Shown here: one piece after another, positions 1 through 9,644 of the stretch
Layout of the letters: the number at the start of each line of letters is the position of its first letter
How positions within the stretch are numbered: position 1 is the first letter of the stretch
NCBI GenBank assembly: GCA_027335345.1
Contig: DAHWOF010000047.1
Span: 1-57,581, forward strand
Reading direction: 5' to 3'
From: Granulicella sp.
Lineage (GTDB): Bacteria > Acidobacteriota > Terriglobia > Terriglobales > Acidobacteriaceae
Length of the DNA stretch: 57,581 bases
Translations under genes and position numbers: made by a program
The notes under the pieces: generated by a model
Database searches by the model: none
The model's input: the letters and a program-made list of their open reading frames with translations, nothing else
What the model was told of the DNA's origin: nothing

Positions 1-171
1 GCGGCCATCCTGGCCAGCCTCACTTCGACCTGCCGCCGCCACGACGTGGACCCGCAGCTCTATCTCACCCAACTGCTGGTCAACCTGCCTGCGCTCCACA
101 TCAACGACCTGCCTGCCTGGCTACCCGACCGCTGGAAAGCCACGCAGCAAACACGGCAGGCCGCGCTGTAA
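1..171 (+). CDS. IS66-family transposase (TnpC), C-terminal fragment
   Basis: The window opens inside an open frame whose last 56 residues match the conserved C-terminal element of IS66 transposases as I know it: a run of the type LASLTSTCRRHDVDPQLYL, then QLLVNLPA and LPDRWK shortly before the stop at 169-171. This segment follows the DDE catalytic core, which lies off the window to the left. The gene is cut by the window edge, so whether the element is intact cannot be judged. A candidate IS66 right end follows at about 190-221, and a decayed IS66 tnpA fragment lies at the far right end of the window. Confidence 0.85.
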   Translation, partial: AAILASLTSTCRRHDVDPQLYLTQLLVNLPALHINDLPAWLPDRWKATQQTRQAAL

Positions 172-189
172 GGCCGCATTCCGCAGGCT

Positions 190-221
190 TGGAGCCGACT
201 TGGGGTTGACGTAACGCTTAC
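190..221. mobile_element. Candidate right terminal inverted repeat of the IS66-type element
   Basis: Read on the minus strand from 221, the sequence begins gtaagcgttacgtcaacccc. IS66 elements typically begin with a GTAAGCG-type end, so the element probably stops at 221, about 50 bases after the transposase stop. The left end is outside the window, so neither the matching repeat nor a target duplication can be checked. Confidence 0.45.
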
Positions 222-274
222 GTTAGCTTGTGAGGTCGTTCCTCTTTTGCCTAGTCCTTCTGAAAAGGGGAAAA

Positions 275-366
275 TGGCGGAGAGTGAGGGATTCGAACCC
301 CCGATAGCCTTGCGACTATGTCTGATTTCGAGTCAGGTGCATTCAACCGGGCTCTGCCAACTCTCC
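275..366 (-). tRNA. tRNA-Ser (anticodon CGA)
   Basis: The minus strand folds as a 92-nt class II tRNA. It has a 7-bp acceptor stem (GGAGAGT/ACTCTCC), discriminator G and encoded CCA at 275-277. The D stem is 3 bp (GCA/TGC). The anticodon loop is CTCGAAA, giving CGA, which reads UCG codons. A long variable arm (ATAGTC/GGCTAT around GCAA) marks it as serine. The T loop is TTCGAAT. The outermost anticodon-stem pair (27-43) reads C-A rather than a Watson-Crick pair; the rest is regular. It lies about 50 bases from the candidate IS66 end. Confidence 0.95.
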
Positions 367-862
367 GTCGTAAGCCGCTGTGGCCTAAGGACCCGCCCAG
401 ATCGGACGGATCTTGCCTGCGTCTTCGTCCAGCGCTCCTGGGCAGGAGCATCTCTGGCTCTCCCAGAGCTTCCCGGGACCTCCAGGAACCGATGATCAAA
501 GGCTCCGGGAACTCAAGGCTCGCCGAGGATCGAGCAGATCTCCCTCGATGGTGGGTTCTCCGCTCGCTCTATCGCAAGTGTACTGGCAAAAGCGATGTCC
601 GTGCAATCGCGACTTCGAGACCACTGTACTCTTGGCATCTCTTCCGGGTGACTCGATTTCGGTCCCTCTCACGACGGTTCCGCTCATGCCGCTTGGGTCG
701 AGGGGCCTCTCTTGCTCGTAGCCGGTTATCGGAGATTCAGGGTCTGATTCCGGTAGGTTCAGAGGCGCAATTACTATCATGAGGACTATAAATCTCAAGT
801 GAGTTAATTAGGATACAGACCCGAACCCTCTCTGAGGACTCATTGGGCACTGGAGGAAGATG
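367..862. other. Intergenic region upstream of pckG, no gene seen
   Basis: About 500 bases separate the divergent tRNA-Ser and pckG. Open frames on both strands here lack recognisable domains and have the composition of chance frames in GC-rich DNA. The last 80 bases are more AT-rich (actataaatctc near 785) and probably contain the pckG promoter, but I cannot assign -35/-10 boxes with confidence. Confidence 0.6.
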
Positions 863-2713
863 ATGGCAACCATTCCCGACGCGGTCATGGGACAACACCC
901 CACATCGACACGTGTCTTATCAACAAATATTCACCTGATCCGCTGGGTGGAAAAGATGGCGGATCTCACCCGGCCGGCGGCAATTCACTGGGTAGACGGA
1001 TCCGAAGATGAGAACCAGTACCTCTGCCAACAGCTTGTTGACTCCGGTACGTTTATCCGACTGAATCAGGAGCTTTGGCCGGGTTGTTACCTGGCTCGTT
1101 CTTCGCCCAAGGACGTGGCGCGGGTAGAGGATCGCACCTTCATCTGCTCTTACTCCAAAGACGATGCGGGACCCACCAATAACTGGGAGGCTCCCTATGC
1201 CATGCGCAAGAAACTCAAGGATCTTTTTCGGGGGTGCATGCGCGGCCGGACGATGTACGTTCTGCCCTTCTCGATGGGCCCGGTCGGATCACCCATGTCG
1301 CGCATCGGCGTGCAGCTCACCGATTCTGCTTACGTTGTGGTGAACATGCGCATCATGACCCGCATCGGGCTGCCGGTATTCGCCGAGATCGACAAGGATA
1401 TCCACCGCGTAGTGCCGTGCATGCACTCGGTCGGAGCTCCTTTGGAGCCCGGTCAGCAGGATGTTCCCTGGCCGCAGAATGACACCAAGTATATTGTGCA
1501 CTTTCCGGAGACCAGAGAGATATGGAGCTATGGTTCCGGCTATGGCGGCAATGCGCTGTTGGGCAAGAAGTGCTTCGCCCTGCGAATCGCCACCAATCTC
1601 GCCCGCGATGAAGGTTGGATGGCCGAGCACATGCTGATTCTGGGGCTGGAGTCTCCGGTGGGAGAAAAGACCTATCTGGCAGCGGCATTCCCCTCTGCCT
1701 GCGGCAAGACCAACCTCGCCATGCTGATTCCGCCCAAGGGATTTGAAGGCTGGAAGACCTGGACGGTGGGCGATGACATCGCATGGCTCCGTCCCGACGA
1801 GACTGGCCGTATCCGCGGCATGAATCCAGAGACTGGCTTCTTCGGCGTTGCTCCCGGAACCAGCATCAAGACCAATCCCAACGCTATGGCCACCCTGAGC
1901 CGGAATACCATCTTCACCAATGTGGCCCTTACCCCGGAGGGCGGCGTCTGGTGGGAGGGCATGACTGATGAGCCGCCAGCCAAGTGCATGGACTGGAAGG
2001 GCGAGCCCTGGACTCCCGAGATTGGGCGCCAGACCGGGCGCACTGCGGCGCATCCGAACGGCCGTTTCACCGCTCCCGCCTCGCAGTGCCCATCCTTCGA
2101 CCTGGCCGCATCGGAGTCTCCCGACGGGGTACCCATCGCCGCCTTCGTCTTCGGGGGAAGGCGCTCCACCGCCATTCCCTTGGTGGTGCAAGCCTTCAAC
2201 TGGTCTTCCGGGGTCTATCTCGGCGCCACCATGGGCTCGGAGACTACCGCTGCCGCCGAAGGCGCGGTCGGAAAAGTCCGTCGCGATCCCATGGCCATGC
2301 TGCCGTTCTGCGGCTATCACATGGGCGACTACTTCCGCCACTGGCTTACCATGCAGCGGCAACTCACCATTACGCCTCGCGTCTTCCAGGTCAATTGGTT
2401 CCTCAAAGACAAGGATGGCAAGTTCCTGTGGCCTGGGTACAGCGAGAATATGAGGGTGTTGAAGTGGATCGTCGATCGTGCTCGTGGACGCGCCCAGGGC
2501 AGGGAGACCCCCATCGGTTGGGTCCCGCGTTATCAGGACATCAACTGGGAGGGACTCAATATCTCTCCAGAAACCTTTGCCCAACTGGAAGCGGTGGACC
2601 GCAAAGCATGGTTGCGGGAGGTCATGGACCATGAAGAGCTCTTCCTCGCACTGCATGACCATTTGCCGGCCGAGATGATCTATGAGCGCGAGTTGCTCAT
2701 CTGCCGTTTATGA
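863..2713 (+). CDS. pckG: Phosphoenolpyruvate carboxykinase (GTP)
   Basis: Cytosolic enzyme converting oxaloacetate plus GTP to phosphoenolpyruvate, CO2 and GDP, the entry step of gluconeogenesis. The 616-residue length is normal for the GTP-dependent family, which is unrelated in length and motifs to the ATP type. Visible hallmarks are the kinase-1 loop [13 protein letters not shown] (about residues 276-288, including the reactive Cys), the kinase-2 motif VGDDIAWL shortly after, and the [16 protein letters not shown] segment near the C-terminus. ATGATG lies at 860-865. The ribosome site ggagg at 852-856 fits the second ATG (863) far better than the first. It is monocistronic and converges on the tetR gene, with the two stop regions overlapping by 6 bases (2708-2713). 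Confidence 0.97.
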   Translation: MATIPDAVMGQHPTSTRVLSTNIHLIRWVEKMADLTRPAAIHWVDGSEDENQYLCQQLVDSGTFIRLNQELWPGCYLARSSPKDVARVEDRTFICSYSKDDAGPTNNWEAPYAMRKKLKDLFRGCMRGRTMYVLPFSMGPVGSPMSRIGVQLTDSAYVVVNMRIMTRIGLPVFAEIDKDIHRVVPCMHSVGAPLEPGQQDVPWPQNDTKYIVHFPETREIWSYGSGYGGNALLGKKCFALRIATNLARDEGWMAEHMLILGLESPVGEKTYLAAAFPSACGKTNLAMLIPPKGFEGWKTWTVGDDIAWLRPDETGRIRGMNPETGFFGVAPGTSIKTNPNAMATLSRNTIFTNVALTPEGGVWWEGMTDEPPAKCMDWKGEPWTPEIGRQTGRTAAHPNGRFTAPASQCPSFDLAASESPDGVPIAAFVFGGRRSTAIPLVVQAFNWSSGVYLGATMGSETTAAAEGAVGKVRRDPMAMLPFCGYHMGDYFRHWLTMQRQLTITPRVFQVNWFLKDKDGKFLWPGYSENMRVLKWIVDRARGRAQGRETPIGWVPRYQDINWEGLNISPETFAQLEAVDRKAWLREVMDHEELFLALHDHLPAEMIYERELLICRL

Positions 2714-3379
2714 TCCTTCGGCGCGAGAGAAGATCTGCGCCATCAGTCGCGGAACAATCGCCTGAATGCTCACTTCATCCAGAACCTTGGGACTGAAGCG
2801 GGCATTCAGCGCAAACCCCTCCAGCAGCGCTTCGATTTCCAGGGTGCTGCAGCGCATCTCTGCCGGCAGGCTGCTCTTCTCCGGAAACAGATCCGATAGC
2901 TCCCGGCGGTTCACGGAGGTGCTGGCCTCCAGATGCATCTCCGCCAGTCTGGCCTGCATCCGCGGATGGCGCAAAGCAAAAAGTTTGAACTCAATTTGCA
3001 ATAACTGAGTCTGAGTATCGTAGATCTGTTCGACGATGTAACCAATCAGGGCTTGATAGCGCGCCTCCTGATCCTGCAGGCCCTGCACGCGCTCCCGCAC
3101 CGCCCTCGCATGCTTCTGCGCCGCCAGCGTGCGCAGCGTAAGAAAGACTTCGGTCTTGCTGGCAAAGTTCGCATAGAAGGCCCCACGACTGCGGCCGGCC
3201 TCAGCGGCGATGTCCTCAATGCGCGAAGCCTCAAAACCGTCACGGGCAAAGATCTTTTCCGCCGCTCGCAATAACTCCGCTCTGGTCTTCTCCGACTTCA
3301 GCATCTGCCGGAGAACAGGCTTCTGCTCCTCGTTCACCAATCGGATCCCTCGCTCCGGGTTTTGTCTTCGTCGAGACAT
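2708..3379 (-). CDS. TetR/AcrR-family transcriptional repressor of the RND efflux operon
   Basis: DNA-binding repressor with an N-terminal TetR helix-turn-helix: the pattern [19 protein letters not shown], then [22 protein letters not shown], lies about 30-70 residues from the start. A helical ligand-binding domain follows. The frame is open upstream to 3418, but that extension would run into the operator palindrome at 3410-3429. I therefore take the ATG at 3379 (MSRRRQ), giving 223 residues. It is divergent from the adaptor-pump-OMF operon starting at 3482, the classic arrangement for a TetR regulator repressing both itself and an efflux pump. The inducing ligand cannot be read from sequence. 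Confidence 0.92.
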   Translation of the reverse strand: MSRRRQNPERGIRLVNEEQKPVLRQMLKSEKTRAELLRAAEKIFARDGFEASRIEDIAAEAGRSRGAFYANFASKTEVFLTLRTLAAQKHARAVRERVQGLQDQEARYQALIGYIVEQIYDTQTQLLQIEFKLFALRHPRMQARLAEMHLEASTSVNRRELSDLFPEKSSLPAEMRCSTLEIEALLEGFALNARFSPKVLDEVSIQAIVPRLMAQIFSRAEGS

Positions 3380-3409
3380 TTTTTGAATCCATTCTCCACC
3401 TTCGAGCAT

Positions 3410-3429
3410 AATATACACACGTGTATATT
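3410..3429. promoter_or_regulatory. Operator palindrome between tetR and RND operon
   Basis: Perfect 9-base arms aatatacac and gtgtatatt flank a 2-base centre (ac). The site is centred about 40 bases upstream of the tetR ATG and 62 bases upstream of the adaptor ATG. An AT-rich palindrome of this size in a divergent tetR/efflux promoter is typical of a TetR-family binding site. Binding by the neighbouring repressor is inferred. Confidence 0.8.
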
Positions 3430-3481
3430 TTCGGAGACTCTCCCGAAGGCAACCGTACTTTCTTTTAGAGGTCCTTACCCC

Positions 3482-4699
3482 ATGACATCTCGTTCCGTTC
3501 TGAGGAGATCTCTTGCGCTAGCCGTCACGGTCCTGTCAGCGGCGCAGTTGGCCGGATGCAAGAGTGGTGGCCCTCCGCCCGCGATGCAGGCGGCCTTTGG
3601 GCCGCTGCCGGTAATGGTCACCGTAGCCAAGCAACAAAATGTTCCGGTGATCGGGCATTGGGTAGCGACCACGGACGGATACGTCAATGCGCAGATTCAG
3701 CCGCAGGTCTCGGGCTACCTGATCCGCCAGGACTACAAAGAGGGAAGTGAGGTCCATAAGGGTCAGGTTCTCTTTGAGATCGATCCGCGTCCCTTCCAGG
3801 CCGTTTTGGATCAGGCGAACGCCTCACTGGCGCAGGCCCAAGCGCAGTTGCGGCTTGCCCAGATCAACGTGCGCCGCGACACTCCGTTAGCCGCGGCGCG
3901 CGCCATTCCGCAGAGTCAACTGGATACGGAGGTCCAGACCGAGGCGGCTGAGAAGGGCGCCGTAGCTAGCGCCCAGGCCAGCGTAGAGTCCGCGTCGTTG
4001 AACCTTGGGTTCACCCAGGTGCGTTCGCTCATCGATGGTGTCGCGGGTCAGGCCATGCTGCAGGTCGGCAATCTGGTCAGCCCTATCTCGGTCCTTACCT
4101 CGGTATCGCAGGTCAACCCCATCAAAGTCTACTTTTACATCAGCGAGCAAGAGTATCTTGCTCTGGCGGCACAAGCCGCTTCGCACGGCAAGTCTGACCT
4201 TCTGCAGAGCGGCAATCTGATTCCCATCCAACTCACCCTGGCCAATAATCAGGTCTTTCCGCACGTAGGTCATATCATCTTTGTGGACCGCGCGGTGACG
4301 GCACAAACCGGGAGCATTCGTTTGGCAGCGGCCTTTGCCAATCCTGGCAATCTGTTGCGCCCGGGCGAGTTTGGACGCGTCTCGGCGCAGACCTCCGTGC
4401 TGCGAGATGCCGTTGTAGCTCCGCAACGCGCCGTTACCGAGCTTCAGGGTCTGCATCAGCTTTTTGTCGTGGGGGATGACCATGTCGCCCATGTTCGCAC
4501 GGTGCAACTCGGTCCTCAAATTGGCCCGGAAATCGTCATCACCAGTGGATTGAAGGCAGGCGAGCAGGTGATTACCCAGGGTATGGACAAGGTGCGGGAC
4601 GGAATGAAGGTCATAGCCCAACCGGATACCACTCCCCAACCGGCCGTTGATCCAACCTCCTCCGCGCCGGAGCAGAGCGCAGACCAGCAGGGAAATTGA
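3482..4699 (+). CDS. RND efflux periplasmic adaptor (membrane-fusion lipoprotein)
   Basis: Links the inner-membrane pump to the outer-membrane channel. The 405-residue product starts with a lipoprotein signal ending in the lipobox LAGC, with acylated Cys at residue 26. Next comes a biotinyl-lipoyl-like half (DGYVNAQIQPQVSGYL ... GQVLFEIDPRPF), an Ala/Gln-rich coiled-coil hairpin (about residues 125-185), the second lipoyl half, a beta-barrel and a C-terminal membrane-proximal domain. It ends in a low-complexity Pro/Ser/Gln tail. ATG 3482 is chosen because it begins the signal peptide and has agagg upstream. It is the first gene of the operon, with the pump beginning 3 bases after its stop. 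The family is AcrA/MexA-like; substrate unknown. Confidence 0.95.
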   Translation: MTSRSVLRRSLALAVTVLSAAQLAGCKSGGPPPAMQAAFGPLPVMVTVAKQQNVPVIGHWVATTDGYVNAQIQPQVSGYLIRQDYKEGSEVHKGQVLFEIDPRPFQAVLDQANASLAQAQAQLRLAQINVRRDTPLAAARAIPQSQLDTEVQTEAAEKGAVASAQASVESASLNLGFTQVRSLIDGVAGQAMLQVGNLVSPISVLTSVSQVNPIKVYFYISEQEYLALAAQAASHGKSDLLQSGNLIPIQLTLANNQVFPHVGHIIFVDRAVTAQTGSIRLAAAFANPGNLLRPGEFGRVSAQTSVLRDAVVAPQRAVTELQGLHQLFVVGDDHVAHVRTVQLGPQIGPEIVITSGLKAGEQVITQGMDKVRDGMKVIAQPDTTPQPAVDPTSSAPEQSADQQGN

Positions 4700-4702
4700 C
4701 CT

Positions 4703-7700
4703 ATGATCTCAAAGTTCTTCATACGCCGGCCGATTGTGGCCATGGTGATCGCCATTCTCATGGTGGTCGGCGGCATCATATCGCTGTTGAGCCTGCCCAC
4801 TGCGCAGTACCCGAATATTGTTCCACCGGAGATCATGGTCCAGGCCACCTATCCGGGCGCGGACGCGGAGACGATGGTGGATTCAGTGGCTACGCCCATC
4901 GAGCAGCAGATGAACGGCGTGGACAACATGAACTACATGCAGTCCATCAACGCGAGCAATGGCTTGACCCAGCTCATCGTGGACTTCGGCGTAGACACCA
5001 ATCCCGACACCGACCAGATTCTCTCCCAGCTCCGTGTCTCCCAGGCGCAGAGCCAACTGCCGGCAGAGGTGAACACGGCCGGCATTACCGTTCAGAAGTC
5101 GCTCTCCTCGCCGCTGATGCTGCTGGCGATTACTTCACCGCATTCCACCTACAATGGCATCTTCCTGGCCAACTACGCCTACATCCATCTGGCGGATGAC
5201 CTGACAAGGGTCAAGGGCGTCTCGCGCATCCAGATCTTTGGCGCCGGCCAGTATGCCATGCGCATCTGGGTCAAGCCGGACAAGCTGGCCCGGCTCGGCG
5301 TCACCATTCCCCAGATCGAACAGGCCCTGCTGGCTCAGAACACTGTCAACCCGGCCGGGCAGATCGGCGGCGAACCGGTTCCCAATGGTCAGCAGTTTAC
5401 GTATACTGTGCGCACCCATGGACGTCTGCTCACCGCCCAGGAGTTTGGCAACATCATTCTGCGCAGTAATCCTGACGGCTCCGTGCTTCACCTGCGCGAT
5501 GTGGCCCGGATCGAACTTGGCGACCAGACCTACAACCTCAACGGCCTGTTCAACGGGAAGCCGGCCGCCGTCATGGCCGTCTATCAGCTCCCTGGAACCA
5601 ATGCTGTTCAGACGGCCAAGAACGTCCGCATGGAGTTGGCAAGGCTCTCGGCGAGCTTCCCTGCGGATATGGCATCGGCTGTTCCGCTGGACACTACCAA
5701 GGCAGTCAGCGCCGGCATGCATGAGATTCTGATCACCCTGCTGCTGGCGTTGGGGTTGGTCATCCTGGTGGTCTACGTCTTCCTGCAAGGCTGGCGGGCG
5801 ACATTGATTCCCCTGCTGGCAGTCCCGGTCTCCCTGATCGGCACCTTCATGGTCTTCCCGTTGCTGGGCTTCTCCGTCAACACTCTTTCGCTCTTTGGGC
5901 TGGTCCTGGCTATCGGTCTGGTGGTGGATGATGCCATCGTGGTGGTCGAAGCGGTAGAGCATCACATTGAGGAGGGCATGACGCCTCTGGAGGCCTCCTA
6001 CGCCGCCATGGAGCAGGTCGCCAGTCCGGTGATTGCCATCGCGTTGATCCTTGCCTCAGTCTTTATTCCCACGGCGTTCATTCCAGGCATCACGGGGCGT
6101 CTGTACCAGCAGTTCGCGGTTACCATCGCCATCTCCGTTCTCTTTTCTGCCTTCAACGCCCTGACGCTCAGCCCAGCACTCTGCGCGCTGTTGCTCAAAC
6201 CGAGGACTGAGTCCAAGGGTCTGCTGGCGAGGTTCTTCCGCTGGTTTGACCGCGTCTTCCGCCGCGTCACCCATGGGTACGTCACCGCCTCCGGATGGTT
6301 GGTGCATAAGTCGTTGGTGGGTGTGCTGACGCTGGCTGTTGTCAGCGTCTTTGTGCTGCTGCTCGGCTCCCGCTTGCCAGGAGGCTTCCTTCCGACCGAG
6401 GATCAGGGTTACGCCTTCGTCAACCTGCAACTTCCCCAGGGGGCCAGTTTGCAACGGACGACGGAGGCCGCCCTGCAGATTGATCGAGCGCTGCATCAGG
6501 TGCCCGGGGTTCAGAGTGTGGTGGATGTGGTCGGCTTCAGCCTACTCTCCCAGGCCCAGACCACTTATAGCGGCTTCTTCTTCGTCACCTTCAAAGATTG
6601 GAACCAGCGCACAGCGCCGGACGAGCGCTTCCAGGCCCTGCAAGCCAATCTCGCCCGGGCGCTGGCGGGGATCAAAGAGGGTATCGCCTTCTCCTTTACT
6701 CCGCCAGCGATCCCTGGGCTGGGCACCTCGGGAGGCGTCAGCATGGTTCTGGAGGATCGCTCCGGCGGCAATGACCCCAACTTCTTGACCGCCAACGTGT
6801 ACCGGTACCTTGGCGCCCTTAGCAAGCGTCCTGAGATCGCGGCTGCGATTCCCAGTTACTTTCCCGCGGTTCCGCAGCTCTATGTGGATGTGGACCGTGA
6901 GAAGGCCGAGCAGGATCAGGTAAACCTGAGCGATATCTATACCACCATGCAAGCGTTCCTGGGCGGCACGCTGGTGAACTACTTCAACCGTTTCGGACGG
7001 GAGTGGCAGACCTACATCGAAGCAGAGGGAAGCTCGCGCACGGACATCGGAGACATCAGCCAGTTCTACGTCACCGCAGCCAACGGCAAGCGTGTCCCGC
7101 TCGCTTCTCTGGTTACGGTGCGGCGCATCACCGGTCCGGAGTTCATTACCCGCTTCAATGAGTTTGAGGCCGCCGATATCACCATCGTCGCCAAGCCCGG
7201 CTACAGCTCCGGCCAGGTCATGGACGCTCTGGAGTCCGTCTTTCAGCAGACCATGCCCCCTGGCATAGGGATGGACTACTCTGGTCTCAGCTTCCAGCAG
7301 AAGAAGGCGGAGCAGAGCATCCCCGCATGGGTGGTGTATGCTCTCTCCCTTCTGCTCTGCTTCCTCATCCTCGCCGCGCAGTATGAGAGCTGGTCGCTTC
7401 CCTTCGGTGTGCTTCTGAGCACCCCGATCGCTATTTTGGGCGCCTATCTTGCGCTCATGGCGCGTCACCAGGAGAATGATGTCTTCGCTCAGATCGGCCT
7501 GGTGATGCTGATCGGTCTCTCCGCCAAAAACGCAATCCTGATCGTCGAGTTCGCCAAAGACGAGTACGAAAAGGGCGAGACCCTTTTCGAAGCCGCGATG
7601 AACGGCGCCAGGCTGCGCTTTCGCCCCATTCTGATGACAGCCTTTGCCTTCATTCTGGGCTGCATCCCGCTCTGGTTTGCTCATGGCGCCGGAGGCGTCT

Positions 7701-7960
7701 CGCGCCAGATCCTGGGCACGGTGGTCATCGGTGGCATGTCGGCTGCAACCCTGCTCGCCATCTTCCTGATCCCGGTCACCTTTACCCTCGCCGAACGCTT
7801 CGCCGGCTGGTTCGGCAAGGAACACAGCGGCTCACTGGAGCTGAAAGGACACCCGGCCCACCGCCGAAGTCCTGAGGATCTAGCCGATCTCAGCCATCAT
7901 CCGAACCCTCTATCCGGGCACGGCGAGGGCCCGGATCACCCCGAAGGAGGCCGGGAATGA
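4703..7960 (+). CDS. RND multidrug efflux pump, HAE1 (AcrB/MexB-like)
   Basis: Proton-driven inner-membrane exporter of 1085 residues, slightly longer than the usual 1030-1050 because of a hydrophilic C-terminal tail rich in His, Pro and Glu. The N-terminus MISKFFIRRPIVAMVIAI is the usual first transmembrane helix. The proton-relay residues are present: adjacent Asp-Asp in GLVVDDAIVVVE (about 410-411, TM4) and Lys in LSAKNAILIVEFAKDE (about 942, TM10). Two large periplasmic loops occur between TM1-2 and TM7-8. The hydrophobic-substrate HAE1 pattern fits better than the heavy-metal CzcA type. Its last 4 bases overlap the start of the outer-membrane factor (ATGA), implying coupled translation. 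Confidence 0.97.
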   Translation: MISKFFIRRPIVAMVIAILMVVGGIISLLSLPTAQYPNIVPPEIMVQATYPGADAETMVDSVATPIEQQMNGVDNMNYMQSINASNGLTQLIVDFGVDTNPDTDQILSQLRVSQAQSQLPAEVNTAGITVQKSLSSPLMLLAITSPHSTYNGIFLANYAYIHLADDLTRVKGVSRIQIFGAGQYAMRIWVKPDKLARLGVTIPQIEQALLAQNTVNPAGQIGGEPVPNGQQFTYTVRTHGRLLTAQEFGNIILRSNPDGSVLHLRDVARIELGDQTYNLNGLFNGKPAAVMAVYQLPGTNAVQTAKNVRMELARLSASFPADMASAVPLDTTKAVSAGMHEILITLLLALGLVILVVYVFLQGWRATLIPLLAVPVSLIGTFMVFPLLGFSVNTLSLFGLVLAIGLVVDDAIVVVEAVEHHIEEGMTPLEASYAAMEQVASPVIAIALILASVFIPTAFIPGITGRLYQQFAVTIAISVLFSAFNALTLSPALCALLLKPRTESKGLLARFFRWFDRVFRRVTHGYVTASGWLVHKSLVGVLTLAVVSVFVLLLGSRLPGGFLPTEDQGYAFVNLQLPQGASLQRTTEAALQIDRALHQVPGVQSVVDVVGFSLLSQAQTTYSGFFFVTFKDWNQRTAPDERFQALQANLARALAGIKEGIAFSFTPPAIPGLGTSGGVSMVLEDRSGGNDPNFLTANVYRYLGALSKRPEIAAAIPSYFPAVPQLYVDVDREKAEQDQVNLSDIYTTMQAFLGGTLVNYFNRFGREWQTYIEAEGSSRTDIGDISQFYVTAANGKRVPLASLVTVRRITGPEFITRFNEFEAADITIVAKPGYSSGQVMDALESVFQQTMPPGIGMDYSGLSFQQKKAEQSIPAWVVYALSLLLCFLILAAQYESWSLPFGVLLSTPIAILGAYLALMARHQENDVFAQIGLVMLIGLSAKNAILIVEFAKDEYEKGETLFEAAMNGARLRFRPILMTAFAFILGCIPLWFAHGAGGVSRQILGTVVIGGMSAATLLAIFLIPVTFTLAERFAGWFGKEHSGSLELKGHPAHRRSPEDLADLSHHPNPLSGHGEGPDHPEGGRE

Positions 7961-9453
7961 ACCGATCTCTGCGCTCCCTCTCTGACGCCAACCGCAGCGT
8001 GGCTCTTCTGCTCGCCGCCGGTCTCGGATTCTCTCTCGCCGGTTGCAACGCCGGCCCGAATTACAAGCGACCGGTCGTGAACCTCCCGTCCAGCTATCGC
8101 GGGGCCATGGCGCCGGAGATCGCATCTTCGGCCGGCGCCGCAGCCAAACCCAGCACCGCAGCCAAATCCGGCGCGGACGCCAAACCGGCAACTACCCCGC
8201 TCGGGGCCCAAAGTTGGCAGACCGTCTTTACCGATCCGGCTCTTCAGCAGCTCATCCGCCAAGCGCTCCAGAACAACTACGACGTCAAGATTGCCGCAGA
8301 CCGGGTTCTGGAAGAACAGGCCCGGCTCGGCATGACCAAGGCGGCCGCCTATCCAAGCGTCGATGTGGGCGCGTCTTATGTAGCCTTGGGGTTGCCCGGG
8401 GGACTGCTCGGCAACTCCAACAGCTCACAGTCCACTTACTTCTTCGGTGGGCTAACCGGATCTGTGGCCTGGAATCTGGACTTCTGGGGTTACTACCGCC
8501 GCCAGACGGAGGCTCAGCGGGCCTACCTGCGAGCAACCGAGTGGGCCCGGCAGACCACCTACAGCACCCTGATCGAGGAAGTCGCAACCGACTACTATCA
8601 GCTGCGCTCCCTGGATGCCCAACTCGACCTCACTCGCAAGACACTCCAAGCGCGTCAACAATCGCTGGATCTCACCCGAACCCTGGAGCGTGGCGGAGCA
8701 GAAACACTGGCCGATGTGCGCCAGGCCGAAGAGCTTTGCTATACCGCTCAGGCGCAGATTCCTGCGCTTCAGAGTCAGATTGCCAGCCAGGAGAACGACC
8801 TCCGTCTGCTGCTTGGGGAAGCCCCAGGACCGATCGTTCGCGGTGATGCCGTCGCCGATGCCCCGCACCCGGTAGAGGTTCCGGTTGGGCTTCCCTCTGA
8901 TCTTCTCGAACGCCGGCCGGACGTTCGCCGTGCCGAAGAGCTTCTTGTTCAGGCCAACGCCAACATCGGCGTCGCCCGCGCCGCATACTTTCCGCAGCTT
9001 TCGATCACGGCGCAGGGCGGCCTTGGCAGCAGCCAGTTTGACGAACTGCTGAATCCTGCCAACGGTTACTACTATGCCGTCGGTGGCCTCACCCAGCCTA
9101 TCTTCGATGCAGGCAAGATCCGCAATAACTACCACCTGGCGCTCTCCGCGCACAAAGAGCTGCTGGACACCTACCAGCAGACGATCGCCGAGGCGCTGCG
9201 CGATGTCTCCAACGCTTTGGTGGCTTACCACAAGAGCCGCGAGTACCGTGATCTCGAAGAGAAGCAGGTTGCCGCCGCCGCCGATGCGCTGCGTCTGGCG
9301 CGCATCCGCTATCAGGGCGGCGCCACCAGCTATCTGGAAGTGTTGACCACAGACACGAATCTCTACAACGCGGAGCTGACCCTGAACGCCGCCGAGCAGC
9401 AGGAGGCCCTCGCTCTGGTACAGCTCTACAACGCGCTGGGCGGCGGCTGGTAG
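7957..9453 (+). CDS. Outer-membrane efflux channel lipoprotein (NodT/OprM family)
   Basis: Third component of the tripartite pump, forming the trimeric outer-membrane channel and periplasmic tunnel. The 498-residue product has a signal peptide with lipobox SLAGC (Cys 30), followed by GPNYKRP, the standard NodT start. Two OEP repeats follow; the motif LLERRPDVRRAEELL and the region IFDAGKIRNNYHLA are characteristic of the second. Residues of about 49-76 form an Ala/Lys/Ser-rich low-complexity insert not usual in the family. The start overlaps the pump stop by 4 bases. No other gene follows in the operon, so the pump set is complete here. Confidence 0.95.
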   Translation: MNRSLRSLSDANRSVALLLAAGLGFSLAGCNAGPNYKRPVVNLPSSYRGAMAPEIASSAGAAAKPSTAAKSGADAKPATTPLGAQSWQTVFTDPALQQLIRQALQNNYDVKIAADRVLEEQARLGMTKAAAYPSVDVGASYVALGLPGGLLGNSNSSQSTYFFGGLTGSVAWNLDFWGYYRRQTEAQRAYLRATEWARQTTYSTLIEEVATDYYQLRSLDAQLDLTRKTLQARQQSLDLTRTLERGGAETLADVRQAEELCYTAQAQIPALQSQIASQENDLRLLLGEAPGPIVRGDAVADAPHPVEVPVGLPSDLLERRPDVRRAEELLVQANANIGVARAAYFPQLSITAQGGLGSSQFDELLNPANGYYYAVGGLTQPIFDAGKIRNNYHLALSAHKELLDTYQQTIAEALRDVSNALVAYHKSREYRDLEEKQVAAAADALRLARIRYQGGATSYLEVLTTDTNLYNAELTLNAAEQQEALALVQLYNALGGGW

Positions 9454-9644
9454 GCATCTCTCCCTCAGGTTCCCTGGGTTATGCTGGCGTCACTGCCGGC
9501 ATCCCTGGCAGCATGCTTTCCCAGCCGCGCCGGCGGGCATCTTCGTTCGTCTTCTTTGCGGTCTTCTTTGCGTGGTCTATTTGTGCTCCGCCGCGTACAA
9601 TATCTTTGGTCTTGATTTCGCTCACTAAAGGAGAAGCGAGGAAT

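Noticed and set aside
275-366. tRNA-Ser 3' end as the attachment site of an integrated element
   Set aside because: No integrase gene and no second copy of the tRNA end was seen in the window. The neighbouring IS66 is not a tRNA-targeting element.
3380-3418. Longer TetR start
   Set aside because: It would place coding sequence over the operator palindrome and adds residues not usual in TetR proteins.
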